Assembly (NCBI GenBank): GCA_001986395.2
Contig: MQVO02000001.1
Coordinates: forward strand, 2,294,001 to 2,358,000
Source of the DNA: Irpex lacteus
Lineage: Eukaryota > Basidiomycota > Agaricomycetes > Polyporales > Irpicaceae
Direction of reading: 5' to 3'
DNA length: 64,000 nt
The notes under the pieces were generated by a model that saw only the letters and a list, made by a program, of their open reading frames with translations, was not told the origin of the DNA and made no database searches. Positions 31,389 through 42,515 of this stretch are shown here, piece after piece. Numbering within the stretch: the first letter of the stretch is position 1; each line of letters starts with the position of its first letter. A program made the position numbers and the translations under genes.

Positions 31389-31920
31389 TCAAGCTAATAT
31401 ACTGTACATGTGTCTATCAGCAAAGGGATTAAGGAGGAACTTCTCACGCTTATCAAGAACGTTACTACTAGTCCACTCCGTAGGTACAGAGTCTCCGAAA
31501 CAAGGATAGAGGCGAGCACTTCGCCGTATGGAAGTAAGTGGAATTACAGTGGCCTTTCGTCCTCCATAGGTGAACAATGAACATAGACCGACTGAGCTTG
31601 TACAGATGATGGTTGGGATCGGGACGTGTAAACGGTGAGAACCATTCGACGTATGCGAGATATTCCGGAGGTTGACAAGCATGCGGGAAAAGAGCTGATT
31701 TGTGCTGTTTAGGTAGTGTGAAGATGACACGCACTTGCCCTATGCGATATCCTGATACGTGTCAGCTGAGAAAGCTGTTTGCTTGCACGACAAGCTTGAA
31801 GTATGACTCACTTTTGACTCCGGACTGGTCCCCTGTGTCCTCGTTGATCAATACCATGTCAAATCGGCCAGGTATGTCCCGTTTGCGGGAGTTTGTATGC
31901 CCTGGCACTGCATGAACGAC
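31389..31920 (-). pseudogene. Plavaka-type transposase, C-terminal fragment
   Basis: Blocks typical of the C-terminus of Plavaka/CACTA-like proteins of mushrooms read in order on -: [45 protein letters not shown], then after a frame change near 31580 [28 protein letters not shown] and NPFADRHMY, ending at 31389. TGA interrupts near 31763, where CGA would fit. Copies A and B of the non-coding element lie directly on both sides, so only this fragment remains here. Confidence 0.75.
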
Positions 31921-31925
31921 ATTAT

Positions 31926-32506
31926 ACTTGTGAGAGTGTGGTCATCAAGTGGCAGGTAACAATTTCTGAGTGACTTTTGAAACACTTTGAGACAGTTAAA
32001 AAGGCGCTTGTGGGGATAAAAGCTTAATAGAGAAATATAAGAACTGCTACATGTGTGTAGAAACAAAAGTAAGCAATCAACAAAAATAGTGTAGCCTTAC
32101 ATTTTCATATTGACAAACTTACTGAGAGGTTGAATCAGATTCTTTTTGTTGTTATAAGAGAAACAAAACATCATACTCTCAAGATATACATTTTTCAAGT
32201 TTAGATACTGATTATGTAACCTTTAAGGTGATAGACAAAGCATATATGTGTAGGAAGCATGATACCATAGTATGCAAACTGTATCTTCGCTGATATCCAC
32301 AAATAATGCTGATTAGACTTTATCAGATGTCAGGATTACAATCAATGATCAATCTTTGCTAAATATCTCCTGAAATACTGTAGCTACTAACATTCGGAGC
32401 TCATATTTGGAATCCTAAGCAAAATTCGGTCCAGAAATCATATTTTCATTTTTGACACTTGCACATAACCGTGTCATGTGACACCATCTGGAAATAGCAA
32501 AAAAAA

Positions 32507-32543
<37 letters not shown>

Positions 32544-32724
32544 CGCCCAAAGAAGCGCTGAGTCTATACCACTGCCCTCTTGAGCTATCTGAAAGAAACC
32601 ATGTGATTATTGAGCATAGCATTCTCAGGAACCAGTTTATTAACAAAATTATATGATTTATATGATTTGTCTACTTGTTTAAGCTTTGAATTGCTTACTA
32701 AACAGTATTGACCAATCTAGCTAC
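31926..32724 (-). mobile_element. non-coding dispersed element, copy B (truncated)
   Basis: Starts with the terminal CTTGTGAGAGTGTGG end and runs right, matching copy A in reverse. It contains AAGCGCCCA at 32541 just after a poly-A tract of about 30 bases. It stops abruptly at 32724, where the miniature element at 32725 begins. Confidence 0.7.
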
Positions 32725-33166
32725 TGTAACCCTGGCAGAGGGTTAGCACGGCGCCTGATAGTGCATATATACTCCGCATTGGCTGAGAATGTAACTTCTC
32801 AGTTAAACTGCCTTTTGGCGTAACGGTTACAGCGGCGGAGTCTGAACTAGTTTACACTAACTGAGAAGTTACGGGTTGCAGGTGCCGGGTTCCATCCCCG
32901 CTCCGGGCAACTTGCAAGGGATTTCCCTTGGGGCAGTGTATATCACGATTCCCAATAAGGCTACCCACTAAGACCCTCATGGTGTCAGGCGACGTCGCCG
33001 AGGAAGGGAATAAGAGTCTTAAAATGGGAAAGAGTGTAACCCTGGCAGAGGGTTAGCACGGCGTCTGATAGTGCATATATACTCCGCGTTGGCTGAGAAT
33101 GTAACTTCTCAGTTAAACTGCCTTTTGGCGTAACGGTTACAGCGGCGGAGTCTGAACTAGTTTACA
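32725..33166 (+). mobile_element. TRIM- or SINE-like miniature element with 132-bp direct repeats
   Basis: Two nearly identical 132-bp direct repeats (32725-32856 and 33035-33166) start TGTAAC and end TTTACA and enclose 178 bp. The inner segment ends with a purine tract AAAATGGGAAAGAG directly before the second repeat, as in LTR elements, so it resembles a terminal-repeat retrotransposon in miniature. The repeats also contain a perfect Pol III A-box (TGGCGTAACGG), and a near B-box (GGTTCCATCCC) follows in the inner part, so a tRNA-derived SINE with a duplicated head is an alternative. No target duplication is visible. Confidence 0.55.
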
Positions 33167-34231
33167 AGCGGGGGGTTGAGTGATGTACGGCGTATTCCTT
33201 GGGCTTTTGTGCATATGTGCTTTTTATGCTGAGACTAGTTCAGCGTCAATGATTTGTGGTCGACGTCGGCTAGGTATACGTAAAGACCGTTTAGATGTGT
33301 GTTCGTTGTGAGGAGGTATTTGTGTCTTGTCTATGTTATCATTTTTTCTGGGTGTATTTTGTTTGTGTAAGGATCGGATTGCTTATCGTGACAAGGTGGG
33401 ACAATGAGTGACGTGTCTATTTGAGTCTAGAGAGCATCTAGTTACACGATGATTTGGGCTGTCTTACTTCTCTTTAAAGAAGTTGTTACTTAATTTGGGG
33501 AACTCGGTGGTGATGTTGGGATAAACGTCAACATGGTTCTTTTTATTTTTATTTTATCTATATTTGTATTTTATTAATTCATTTGGCGCTGCGTGTCGGC
33601 GGTCTCCGAGAGGCGACTTCGTCGTTGTGCGGGGCGACCTTCGTCTTCTATGGGTATTTCAGGTGTGTCTGGGGTGGCATTGGGTGTCTAGTTCAGCCAG
33701 AGCCGCCTATTATCGTGTTTACGAGTGGCGATAGTACCTCTTTTAGGGGCATTGGTTTGGTTTCTTGTAGTACAGACGAGGCTTTTATCTCGACGTCCGA
33801 GACGTGGCACCGATTTTTGTTTATCCCCACCACCGTGTGTAACTTGTACGACACTTTTGCATTATTATGCTGGATTATGCCTTAGAACCGTGTTCTAGGT
33901 CTTTTCGAGGCAAGAGGCCCTCGCGAACCGTAGTTCGAAATTTTCGTGGTGGTAGGACCCCCGATAATACGCTCAGAGCCTATATGCCGGAAGTGGCCAA
34001 ATCCGGGACTTTTTGCGGGCGGCCTGGCGGCCGATCCGGGACTTTTGCACATAACATCACCGCAAAATGCTCAAATTCGGGACATTCTGACATATAACAT
34101 CTAATAAAATTCCAATTTTCTCCGCATTTTCTTCTCCCGCTTGCGCGGGCTTTCTATAGAGATATATCTAGGAAAACGACACTTCTGAGTACCTACTTAT
34201 GAATCTTGTAGCCAAATCGAAACACTTTGAA
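33167..34231. other. no gene recognised
   Basis: T- and G-rich sequence. A repeated TCCGGGACTTTT motif occurs at about 33997 and 34036 and again as TCGGGACATT near 34078. A small inverted repeat CCCGCTTGCGCGGG is at ~34136. These could be the outer flank of the transposase-like gene that follows, but no terminal repeat could be paired. Confidence 0.35.
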
Positions 34232-37200
34232 TCAACTCTCGTCCATCAATGCATCCTCGTCGCCATCATCCTCGCCATCACTAGCAGGGGCCTGACGTTT
34301 GCGTCGACTGACGGCCGCCTTCAATACAGCTTCAGCAGTACAAATGATGTCTTGCTGCATGTCTTGCAACGCGCCGTAGCTGTCCAAGAATTGGGGAAGA
34401 ACCTCAAGAATGTTTTGGTTGTGCATGATTGGTATCGTACGAACGACGTCGGTGGGGCATATCGGGTCTAGCGCAAGTACGACCTGCTCGCTACGTAGCG
34501 TAAGGTGAACTGATCCGGGGTTTGTGCCATCCAGACTTGTTATACTGGGCGAGAGCCAATTCGGGCCAGGCATCGGCGCATGAACAAGTACGGCGACTCG
34601 CGACAAATGGCTGATATCAAAACAAGCCTTCGTGTAGTCATGGGCGGGCTTTTTACCACCGCCTTTCAAGTACAAAACGCACACTAGTATACCAAAGTTA
34701 GTAAAGGAGAAGCCACGTACGGTGAGATGATTTCAACTCTTACCTCGACCAAGATACATCTTTCCACAGTGTACACAGACGATGAACGAGCCAGGGCGCA
34801 AGGGATACGTCTCTGAGATATTGGCCGTCGTGAACCTGAAGTTAGGCTTATCTTTCGTCTCCAGTTTCTGGTACGGCATCCTGTTGGTCGGAAATCGTCC
34901 GCTAACACCAATTAGGTCTTGTGAACGTAACCCACTTGAGTTCGAGCTGTCGTTGCGGGTATCGAGAGGGGCGATATGATCTCTTTCGGCCTCGGGATAG
35001 ACACCTTGCGCTCGCCAGCTTGCAAGACGAGTGGAACCAGATTCGGATCGTGAGTTGTCCTTGGCTGTCAGCGAGGATGATATTGTGCTGACTATCTTGT
35101 GCAGTATGCGTCCTTTGAGCTTTGATGCTCCAGCGTGAGGCTGGCTCTCCGACGGTTCAGTGTTAGTAGCTGATGGTAGTGCGCCAGTAGTCTCAGCCGC
35201 AGCGGCTGCCAGTGCTGTCGGATCCCCGGTCGGTCTTCGTGAGCCGGAGTGTCGATAACGAGAAGTGACGGCACATCGTGACTCGTCTGTTTGGTGCTCT
35301 TCTCGCAGTCTAATGAGGACATCATAATTAAACCTTTGTGCTGTACCGAAGTCAACCGATCGTAGACTTATAGATTCCGATCCACCGGCAAGTGTAGCGG
35401 CATCAGCACTCGTGATTTTGGTGAGTTGAGGCAAGGAGAAAGTGCCCTGGACTTCGCCTTTCGATATTACTTCTTGCAGATCAAGAAGCGAGAAGTTAGG
35501 GTCTCTTTGCATTATGGATGCAGCTTCTTCTCCAGTGCGACGCAGCTGCTCATCCTTGATGGCCTGCAACATACTTGAAATCTGCGTGCGCCACTGCTCT
35601 TGGTCAAGAGAAGTCTCCTCCGGCTGTTCCTCGCTTGCCATTGTGGTCAATAGTGCTGATCATAACGCCATATGAGCCTCAAACTCACATATGAAGCACA
35701 TCGTGAACCTTCGTTGCAGCTGCAGCAATTCCGAGCCGCGTCATCTTCTTGTCTAATGCACGAAGTTGTGCACCTGAGGCATCATCAATATCTTCTGCAT
35801 CTGCGCGGAGCATGCTTGCAAGCCTGGTTCCCATGGCAGCGTGCTCCTCTTCATCTTCCACCAGGTCCTCTTCACTATCATCGCTATTACAACCCCATGA
35901 CAAGTTTTCGAGTGACTCCTGAAACGCTCGCGTATCAACTCCTGCAACGTTGGAGGGAAGGGTAACCCCGCCCATGCCAAGGATCTGAAGTAGTGAGGCG
36001 GCCTCTTCGTGACTGACCCGGGAGATGGCGGTGACTTGTTCATTGGATGGATATGTCGCTAGTATAACCGGGTCTACGCCCTTACTATCAAACCAAGTAT
36101 GATAATATCCCGCACGACCTTCTGAGCTGCATGCTTGAGCCGAGGCGGAGCGGCTCTTTGACTCCGCTCCAATAAGAACGGAGAGCTTCGGGGCCATGAG
36201 AATGAATTCTGCAAACGTGAAGTCCTGCTGAATTTGCCGCGCACAACCAAAGAAGTGCTCGCAGGCCTCGGTTGAATGAAGCCATGGAAGTAAGGGGATG
36301 CTGGGGAAGAAGTCTCGGTGTGCAAGCACGAGCATGATCATAGCCTTGATGTAGATGTCGAGTACTTCATAAAGGGGGTATGAGATGAAATAGGTGTTGA
36401 TCGTGAAAAGTGGATGCGCAATAATGTATGTACGCCAGCCCTCCAGGAAATAGTGGCCGCGAAGTAACATATGTATGCGTTCTTCGTGCTTCAGGGTTCG
36501 ATTCTGCTGCGCGTCGATTAGCTCACCCATGATGAACAGATAGATGATGAGTCCGAGCTCGTCGGGTTGAGTCTTAGCCAGATGCTCAATGACGGCTGCA
36601 GACATAAGGCGTGCGGCGGCACGATCGTCTTGCTTATCAACTCCAAGAACGTCCGTCTTCAGTAGTGGCGACGCTTCGTCCTCAATAATGGCCACAAGCT
36701 GTCCAATATGTACCGCATAACGCCCCATAGTGATAATCCGAGCACCTGACTGTGCACCATTCCGAGCATTCTTCCGCCAGTGTTTCCCGTCGTTGATGAT
36801 TATCAGAGGCTTCCCATTCTTTGTGCGAACGGCTTGGAGTACAAGAGGTGGGTGACCAGGCATGGGGTGCGGAAACGACCACTCGTGTACGTTGTGCGAG
36901 TTGACGGCTTCTGACTGAATGGAACGAGAGACTGAGCGTTCGATTGCAGCCCCGTCGGTGTTGTAAGACAATATATGCACATCGCGCTCTTCAAGTTTGG
37001 CATGAATCATGTCGTGCCAAGAGCGCAGATCACCTGCTGGAACTGTGTTCGAGATAGGCATCGATGCGACCATGAACGGTGGAACCTTGGACAGCGGAAT
37101 GCTCAACAGCCAGACGCGGACCTATTGTGCCATGTCTTGAGCATATATTCAATACCGGTCGGAACACAAATTAACTTACTTTACTGGCTAAATTCGAGCG

Positions 37201-38968
37201 AGTCACGCTTGAGCTCTTGCTGATCAGTTCGTCATAAGTGGCAAATGTCTCTATAGCACCATGCATGCCAACTAGATACCAGATACCACCGCTCTGGATA
37301 GTGTCCATCGCGACAGTTAAGCACGTATCATCCGCTTCTAGCACGAGGGGCCCTTGGTATCCCATACGTGTCATCCATAGAACGGCTGCATCGAAGTTTG
37401 TATCTTGAATGCCGGGAACAAATCTACCTGCTTTCGAGCGAAGGGTCCTGATATGCAAATTGATATTCCTGTGAGTGGGATTGACATGCATGATAACCAT
37501 ACAAAACATTACTTACGCCATACTCTGCAGGCTGCGGCCACCACCAAGCTCGCTCGTGAGTGTTCGGTATGCTCGTGGGGAAGTGAGTGCCAAGATCGTG
37601 AAAACGCGATCCACGCTCGCGTCGTACTTCATATTGGTGAGCTTCTTCCCCTTGAATTGGCGTTCCTCGATCTTCATGATCATCTCCAGAATACCTATCA
37701 TAACCTCAAAGTTTTCATAGCGTCCGGCTTCCATTCGCTGAGCGAATGTTAGCCATCGGCTTTTACCCATGTCCTAACACAATTCCGTCAGTGATATCGC
37801 GGGATATCTAATACTAATGTCACTCACTAGTTCTGAAAACTCTCTCACGTCCTCATGTCGCATGTAGGCTCGACCAGCTAGCCGGTTTCTGTACGAGTAA
37901 GGCGTAAACTTCCAATTGCCTTTTGGTGCACCCTTCTTCGAAAGGCTATTACGAAACACCTTGACGTCGAGAAGTTTAGAGCAGCTTGTACATGGTAAGA
38001 GGTCGCCATTGGAAGATACTGTCCCTTCCTTTGTACAACTGCTCGAATAGACTGCTACCGTGGTGTGCTGATTTAGCCAGAGTGCTTGAGCACGCTCAGC
38101 CGCGAGTACCTTCTTATTGAGCTGATCGCGTGTAAGAGACCTTCGTAGTGGACCGCGACGGGCATGTTCCTCATTGAACTGCCGCAACAATCTCCATCTC
38201 GGAGGGGCTCCGCCAGATTGGACGGCTGTACGTGCGAGATACCGAGGAATACGATGATCCTCTCGATGACCGAGGCCCGGACAAGGACCCTTCTCCGGAG
38301 GGCCCGGATTCTTCTTCGACGTTAACCCGAAGCTGAACAGCTGACGTTGCCTTCCTTTCCGACGTTGTCCAGCGTCGCGATGTCCTTGGGTCTTGAGATG
38401 ATCATCCCAACGCTCGATAGTCGGGTGTGGCTTATCCTTACGCATGGTCACATACTCGCAGCAGATAGGACACCATACTTGAAAGCGATCCAAACGATGG
38501 AACTCGGCGGATTTGAGTTTCGCAGTGACAGACTTCTTGAACTTCGCGAATTTCTTGTTGTTTGTCCACCAAGATGGCTGAGACGCAATCGTAGTAGATG
38601 GAGAATTGACTATATTTCTAGAAGACTGGGTAGAATACGTGAATATCAGGAAGCGTACATGATGGACATCAAGACGTAGCACCAACCTTCGGTATCACTG
38701 CCTTTTTTGGCAATAACTTTAAGTCCGCTCGCTTAGCCGCCGTTCCCACCGTCTTCTTTCCTCTCGCTACTCTCCTCTTTGGCACTGGTCTCTCATCGTC
38801 CGTGCAATACTCTGAGTCCGAATCGCTGAAGTCGAGGCTCCCAGCTACTAATGGCAATGCAGGGCTATTCCGCGTCGTGTCACCATCATTCATTGCAACA
38901 GGAGTCGCCTCGGGAATCGACAAGATTTGTTCGCGCTCTGGCTCCTGACACTGCGTAACCAGTGCCAT
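34232..38968 (-). CDS. putative DNA transposase-like protein, family uncertain
   Basis: One multi-exon gene on - is suggested by successive open segments with good short introns between them: 38968-38669, ~38620-37774, 37770-37513, 37509-37171, 37106-35685, 35650-34733 and 34684-34232. The start is ATG 38968. After an acidic N-terminus with a basic KRRVARGKK patch comes a zinc-finger-like block CPICCEYV with downstream His residues, then a CTSCSK motif. Candidate catalytic acidic residues are in LVLEADDT, SYNTDGAAIER and STEACEHFFG, an arrangement that recalls RNase-H-fold transposases, possibly P-like. The C-terminal exons contain a second CVHCGK motif and end in an acidic tail. I see no stop inside the predicted exons. 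I could not find terminal inverted repeats, so it may be a domesticated or degraded element. Family membership is inference. Confidence 0.5.
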
Positions 38969-39436
38969 CTTTTCTCGGTCAATATGCCGGAAAACCTGGC
39001 AAAAGAGTCGGCTTATTTCTGTCAACTTTTTCGCCTGAAATATGTATTCAAACTCCGAGGCATTTTTCCCTATTTTTCCTCCTGAAAACCGATGTAAAAC
39101 TTGCCACTCTTACCCCGCGCATATTCCCGCTCACTTTCCCACCCTTTTCCCACCCTTTTCCCACAGCTTTTCAGTAAGAAATATTCAGCGTCTTTCCTCG
39201 GAAACTCCACGTGTTTAGAGCGCATCTTTCCTTGGGAAAATCGTGAGAAAAGAGCTGTAATATATGATATGTATCTCACACGTGCTTTGATCGCATCTTT
39301 ACGTTGGAAAAATGGTCTGTAAAGACAGCACATATTTCCCACATTTTTTACACGTGTTTCTCTACAAGAAAAACGCAGTATTCTTTGTTCTTTTTCAGGC
39401 ATTTTTTCAAGGAAAATGCTCACGTAATCTTGTACT

Positions 39437-39546
39437 CGTGATTCCGGACCTCAGTGTACGTGCTTCCGGACTTCAGTATACGTGCTTCCGGACTTCAGTA
39501 TACGTGATTCCGGACTTCAGTATACGTGCTTCCGGACTCCCGTATT
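39437..39546. repeat. 22-bp tandem repeat
   Basis: Five consecutive copies of CGTG(a/c)TTCCGGACTTCAGTATA with a few changes. Confidence 0.93.
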
Positions 39547-39649
39547 CGCCTGCTCGGAAGCTCTTCTTCCATGTTATTCTTTGGTATGTCTTGTTATTCA
39601 TGGTCGGTTAGTTCGCTGTTTTGAAGGCCCGTCGGTTTCAAGTCTCTAC

Positions 39650-40179
39650 CCCTAATGATGCTGCAGGAACAACTTCAGCAGCTGGCCCACGCCTGATACC
39701 CGCCGCGATGCGGATGCTGAAGCGATTTTCGCCAGCCATAAGCTGCATTCAGTCCCCAGTGCACGTCCTCACGAGTTGTGGGCCCGCTGTATATCAGTTT
39801 CCGATGAGTCAAAGACGTACTGGTTTACCTCCGAACGTACTGGTTTATCTCCGATCCCAGTGGTGCTGCTACTTGTACTTGTCCGAACTGGCTGAGGCGG
39901 ACGGGGCGTGTAAGCATATGCGCGTGTTCCGCATTCTCATGGAGAATTGGATTAGCGGTGGCCAGTCAATGCTTCTGAACTCCTTCCACTTTCCTGGCTT
40001 GGCCGAGGAGGCCGAGTCGCAGTCACGCCACATTCAGACCATCGTTCGCGTGTGCCTCTTGGTAAGTTCAAGTTGTCGTGTCTTACATCTGCTGATACCA
40101 TTACCTGAAAGCTATTCCAGAGAGTCAAAAGACTAGCGGCGCAGGTTCCAGACAATCCAGACCTTCAGTCAAAGGGATG
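39650..40179 (+). pseudogene. gene fragment, unrecognised
   Basis: The last part looks coding: a segment with AEADGACKHMRVFRILMENW and HFPGLAEEAESQS is followed by a good intron (donor GTAAGT at ~40061) and an exon reading LFQRVKRLAAQVPDNPDLQSKG to a stop at 40177-40179. Upstream, a different frame has DTRRDADAEAIFASHKLHS, so at least one frame change is needed. I do not recognise the family. Confidence 0.4.
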
Positions 40180-40249
40180 ATTTATCACAGCATCCTTCCC
40201 CACCTCCTGAGAAGCGTCACCACAGATGAGTAGCGGTAGTTTCTTAGTG

Positions 40250-40740
40250 ATGATAAGAGGATGTCGAGGTCGACGACAAGCACCGTATAGTCGGGGACGA
40301 ATGGCAATTGTTTTGCGGAGTTTTCCGGTGCAGATAAAGTACGCCAATTGCAACGCTTCGTTTCGCAGACGTGAGGATGGTTTGAAGATACTCGAGGCGG
40401 TCCTATAGTGTGAGTGTTAGCGCAACAAAACTCTACGAAGAAGGCAGAAACTGACCTTCACTGGGGCCCGAATCTCGTCCTCGCTCATGCTGTCGATCTC
40501 GACCCGAAGGTCGTTAAGTCTTCCATACAAGTTCGTTCGCCTCGAGATCGCGCTCTAAGACGAAACAGACGATTGGTAAGTCGTCCGAGGCCATAGTCAA
40601 GCCTATGACACTCACTGTATTCTGTATTCTCAGAAGTCCCGCAAACACGGCAATCGATATCAGCAAGATATGTTGCATGCCACCCACTACAAGACTCCGT
40701 TAACCACACTCTGAGCAATCAAAACCGCAGGAACTTACCA
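40250..40740 (-). pseudogene. gene fragment with a coiled segment, unrecognised
   Basis: An exon after acceptor TCTTAG (near 40556) reads RRTNLYGRLNDLRVEIDSM then SEDEIRAPVK with donor GTCAGT, and the next exon begins DRLEYLQTILTSAKR. Splice signals and charge pattern look genuine, but neither a start nor a convincing end was found. Confidence 0.3.
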
Positions 40741-41833
40741 GAAATCCCGGAGGCAATTACATGAGGAGGGGCAGGCCATGGGAGCCCAGGAAGGCTGCTG
40801 TGAAGCAGCAGCACCGGCCAACACAGTGAGCAATCACTCTGTTATCCTCTGAAAGAGACTAACTTACCGTAGAATCCCACAGATCCGGTGATCGATTCAC
40901 AACATATCGCACAAGCAACGGGCATCTGGCATATGCCTACAGTCTACAAGAAGCTCGTCAGCGATAAACACAAGATCGACGAAAGAACGACGTACCGTGC
41001 AAGATCGTTAAGACGACGGCGAGGCAACCCCGGTCGCCGGACGGCGACTCGGATGTATAGCGTCAAGACACAGTGGAGAACAGTGAAGGAGCGGACGAGG
41101 GGCGTGGACGGCCAGGACAATATAACGGAGGCGGGGGAGGTGATAAAACGAATTGGGTCTCTCGAAAATGGGGACAAGATCGACAAAGAAGCAACTTTCA
41201 AGTCTACTGTGTGTGGGCTAGACTCCAAGACCCCGGTCGGTAGACGGCCATTCATACTGTCAAGACCCACGCGAGATGTTGAAGAGAGGCGCACAAACGC
41301 TCAGAAGCTGTATAAGGGAGGTAGAAAGTGGTATAGCAAAGAGCAGAGTATGTGACGGAAGCGTGCAGCCGCGTCCGGTGGAGGGCATAGGCAATGAAGA
41401 GGTCCAGACGAGGTGATGGTGCGAAGGGCTTCGCCGACGATAGTGGGGGGAGCTCTGGGAAAGCAAACAAATGCGCGACGAAGTTCGTACATATCTTGGC
41501 CGTGGCTTTGTAGCTGTAATAACGGTCCGCCTGATAGGAGAGAGTGAAATATGAGAACTAATGTGCGATATTGATGATCTGGCGAGCACCTTTTGCCACG
41601 CACGCTTGAAGGGGAATGCATGACGCCCGGGGCAATGGGACCATTGACTGCGGCCATGTTTGATGGGGAGGTCGTTCTGATTGACGACAAAGAATGAGCG
41701 TGGCTGCGTCCTAGAAGAGTGCAAGTGTTCAGAGCCAAAACTTCGGACTCAACTATGAACAGTGCTTACCAATGTCTGTTAGGAGATGGAGTGCGTTGCC
41801 AACTCCCTGGGCCCCTGCGGGCGGCCAGCCTTC
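40741..41833. other. no gene recognised
   Basis: Overlapping open frames here on both strands are compositionally poor and lack family blocks or consistent splice sites. Confidence 0.35.
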
Positions 41834-41975
41834 AGGGAAAACCTCTCTTCGTAATTAGGCATAAATTAGGAACTCGCCTGGATAACCGACCTACTCTCGG
41901 TCTAACAATCCTAATATATGCCTAATATGTGGTAACGGATAATGTTCCTAATCGCGCCTATGAGTATTGCAGTGG
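41834..41975. repeat. dispersed repeat, copy 2
   Basis: Diverged match to 29466-29605, same orientation. Confidence 0.5.
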
Positions 41976-42229
41976 TATTCACAAATGTTATCGAAGTGCT
42001 CACCACATGCCATGATGATTGATATTGGGGTCCTATAATGTGATCTACGTTTAACGGATGCTGCAAGTGCGCACTGGCACCGTGACCATAGCTATAGTCG
42101 TCTAAAGCACAGCTTTAACAATTACTTGATCTCTCATAAGATGGTTATGACTAGGAGAATCAAGAAATACAGGATAAAGATACAGTTCAAGCAGTATACG
42201 GTAAGTTTATAGTAGTACCTCTATAGATG

Positions 42230-42515
42230 TCATCGCATCCCGCCTTCTACGACCTTATATGTCTTGCCATCCTTCACACGATGCTTTCCTCGGAATTCGC
42301 CCAAGAAATACCCGACGGTGCGCGAGACTGCTTGCGCACCCCACCTTTCGAATGCCATGGACAGGACGACATTGACAATGACGGCAAACAGCAATGTCGT
42401 CCGCCCTGCAAATGGCAGATCCTCGAGCTCTAGGATGTCTGCGATGAAAGCAGGTGGGACGAGTAGTACTAGGATGTTGAACAGAGCAAGACTTCCGATG
42501 GAGATCATTAACCAC
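42230..42515 (-). pseudogene. C-terminal exon of a P5-type ATPase-like membrane protein
   Basis: After acceptor CTTCAG the exon encodes two hydrophobic helices (SLALFNILVLLVPPAFI and TTLLFAVIVNVVLSMAF) followed by ERWGA and a basic C-terminus with KTYKVVEGG. This resembles the last two transmembrane helices and tail of fungal P5 (Spf1/Ypk9-like) ATPases, which move polyamines or lipids or extract membrane helices. No nucleotide-binding or phosphorylation motif (DKTGT) is present upstream, so only the final exon survives. The assignment is by general appearance. Confidence 0.4.

Noticed and set aside
1..33000. Starship-type giant element
   Set aside because: No tyrosine recombinase (DUF3435-like captain) is visible, and each mobile element has its own defined ends.
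33583..34100. Possible + strand gene
   Set aside because: The open frame has skewed T/G composition, no family blocks, and no supporting splice sites.
41040..41740. Several overlapping ORFs on both strands
   Set aside because: None has recognisable blocks, a sensible start context or consistent codon pattern, so they were left out as chance frames.
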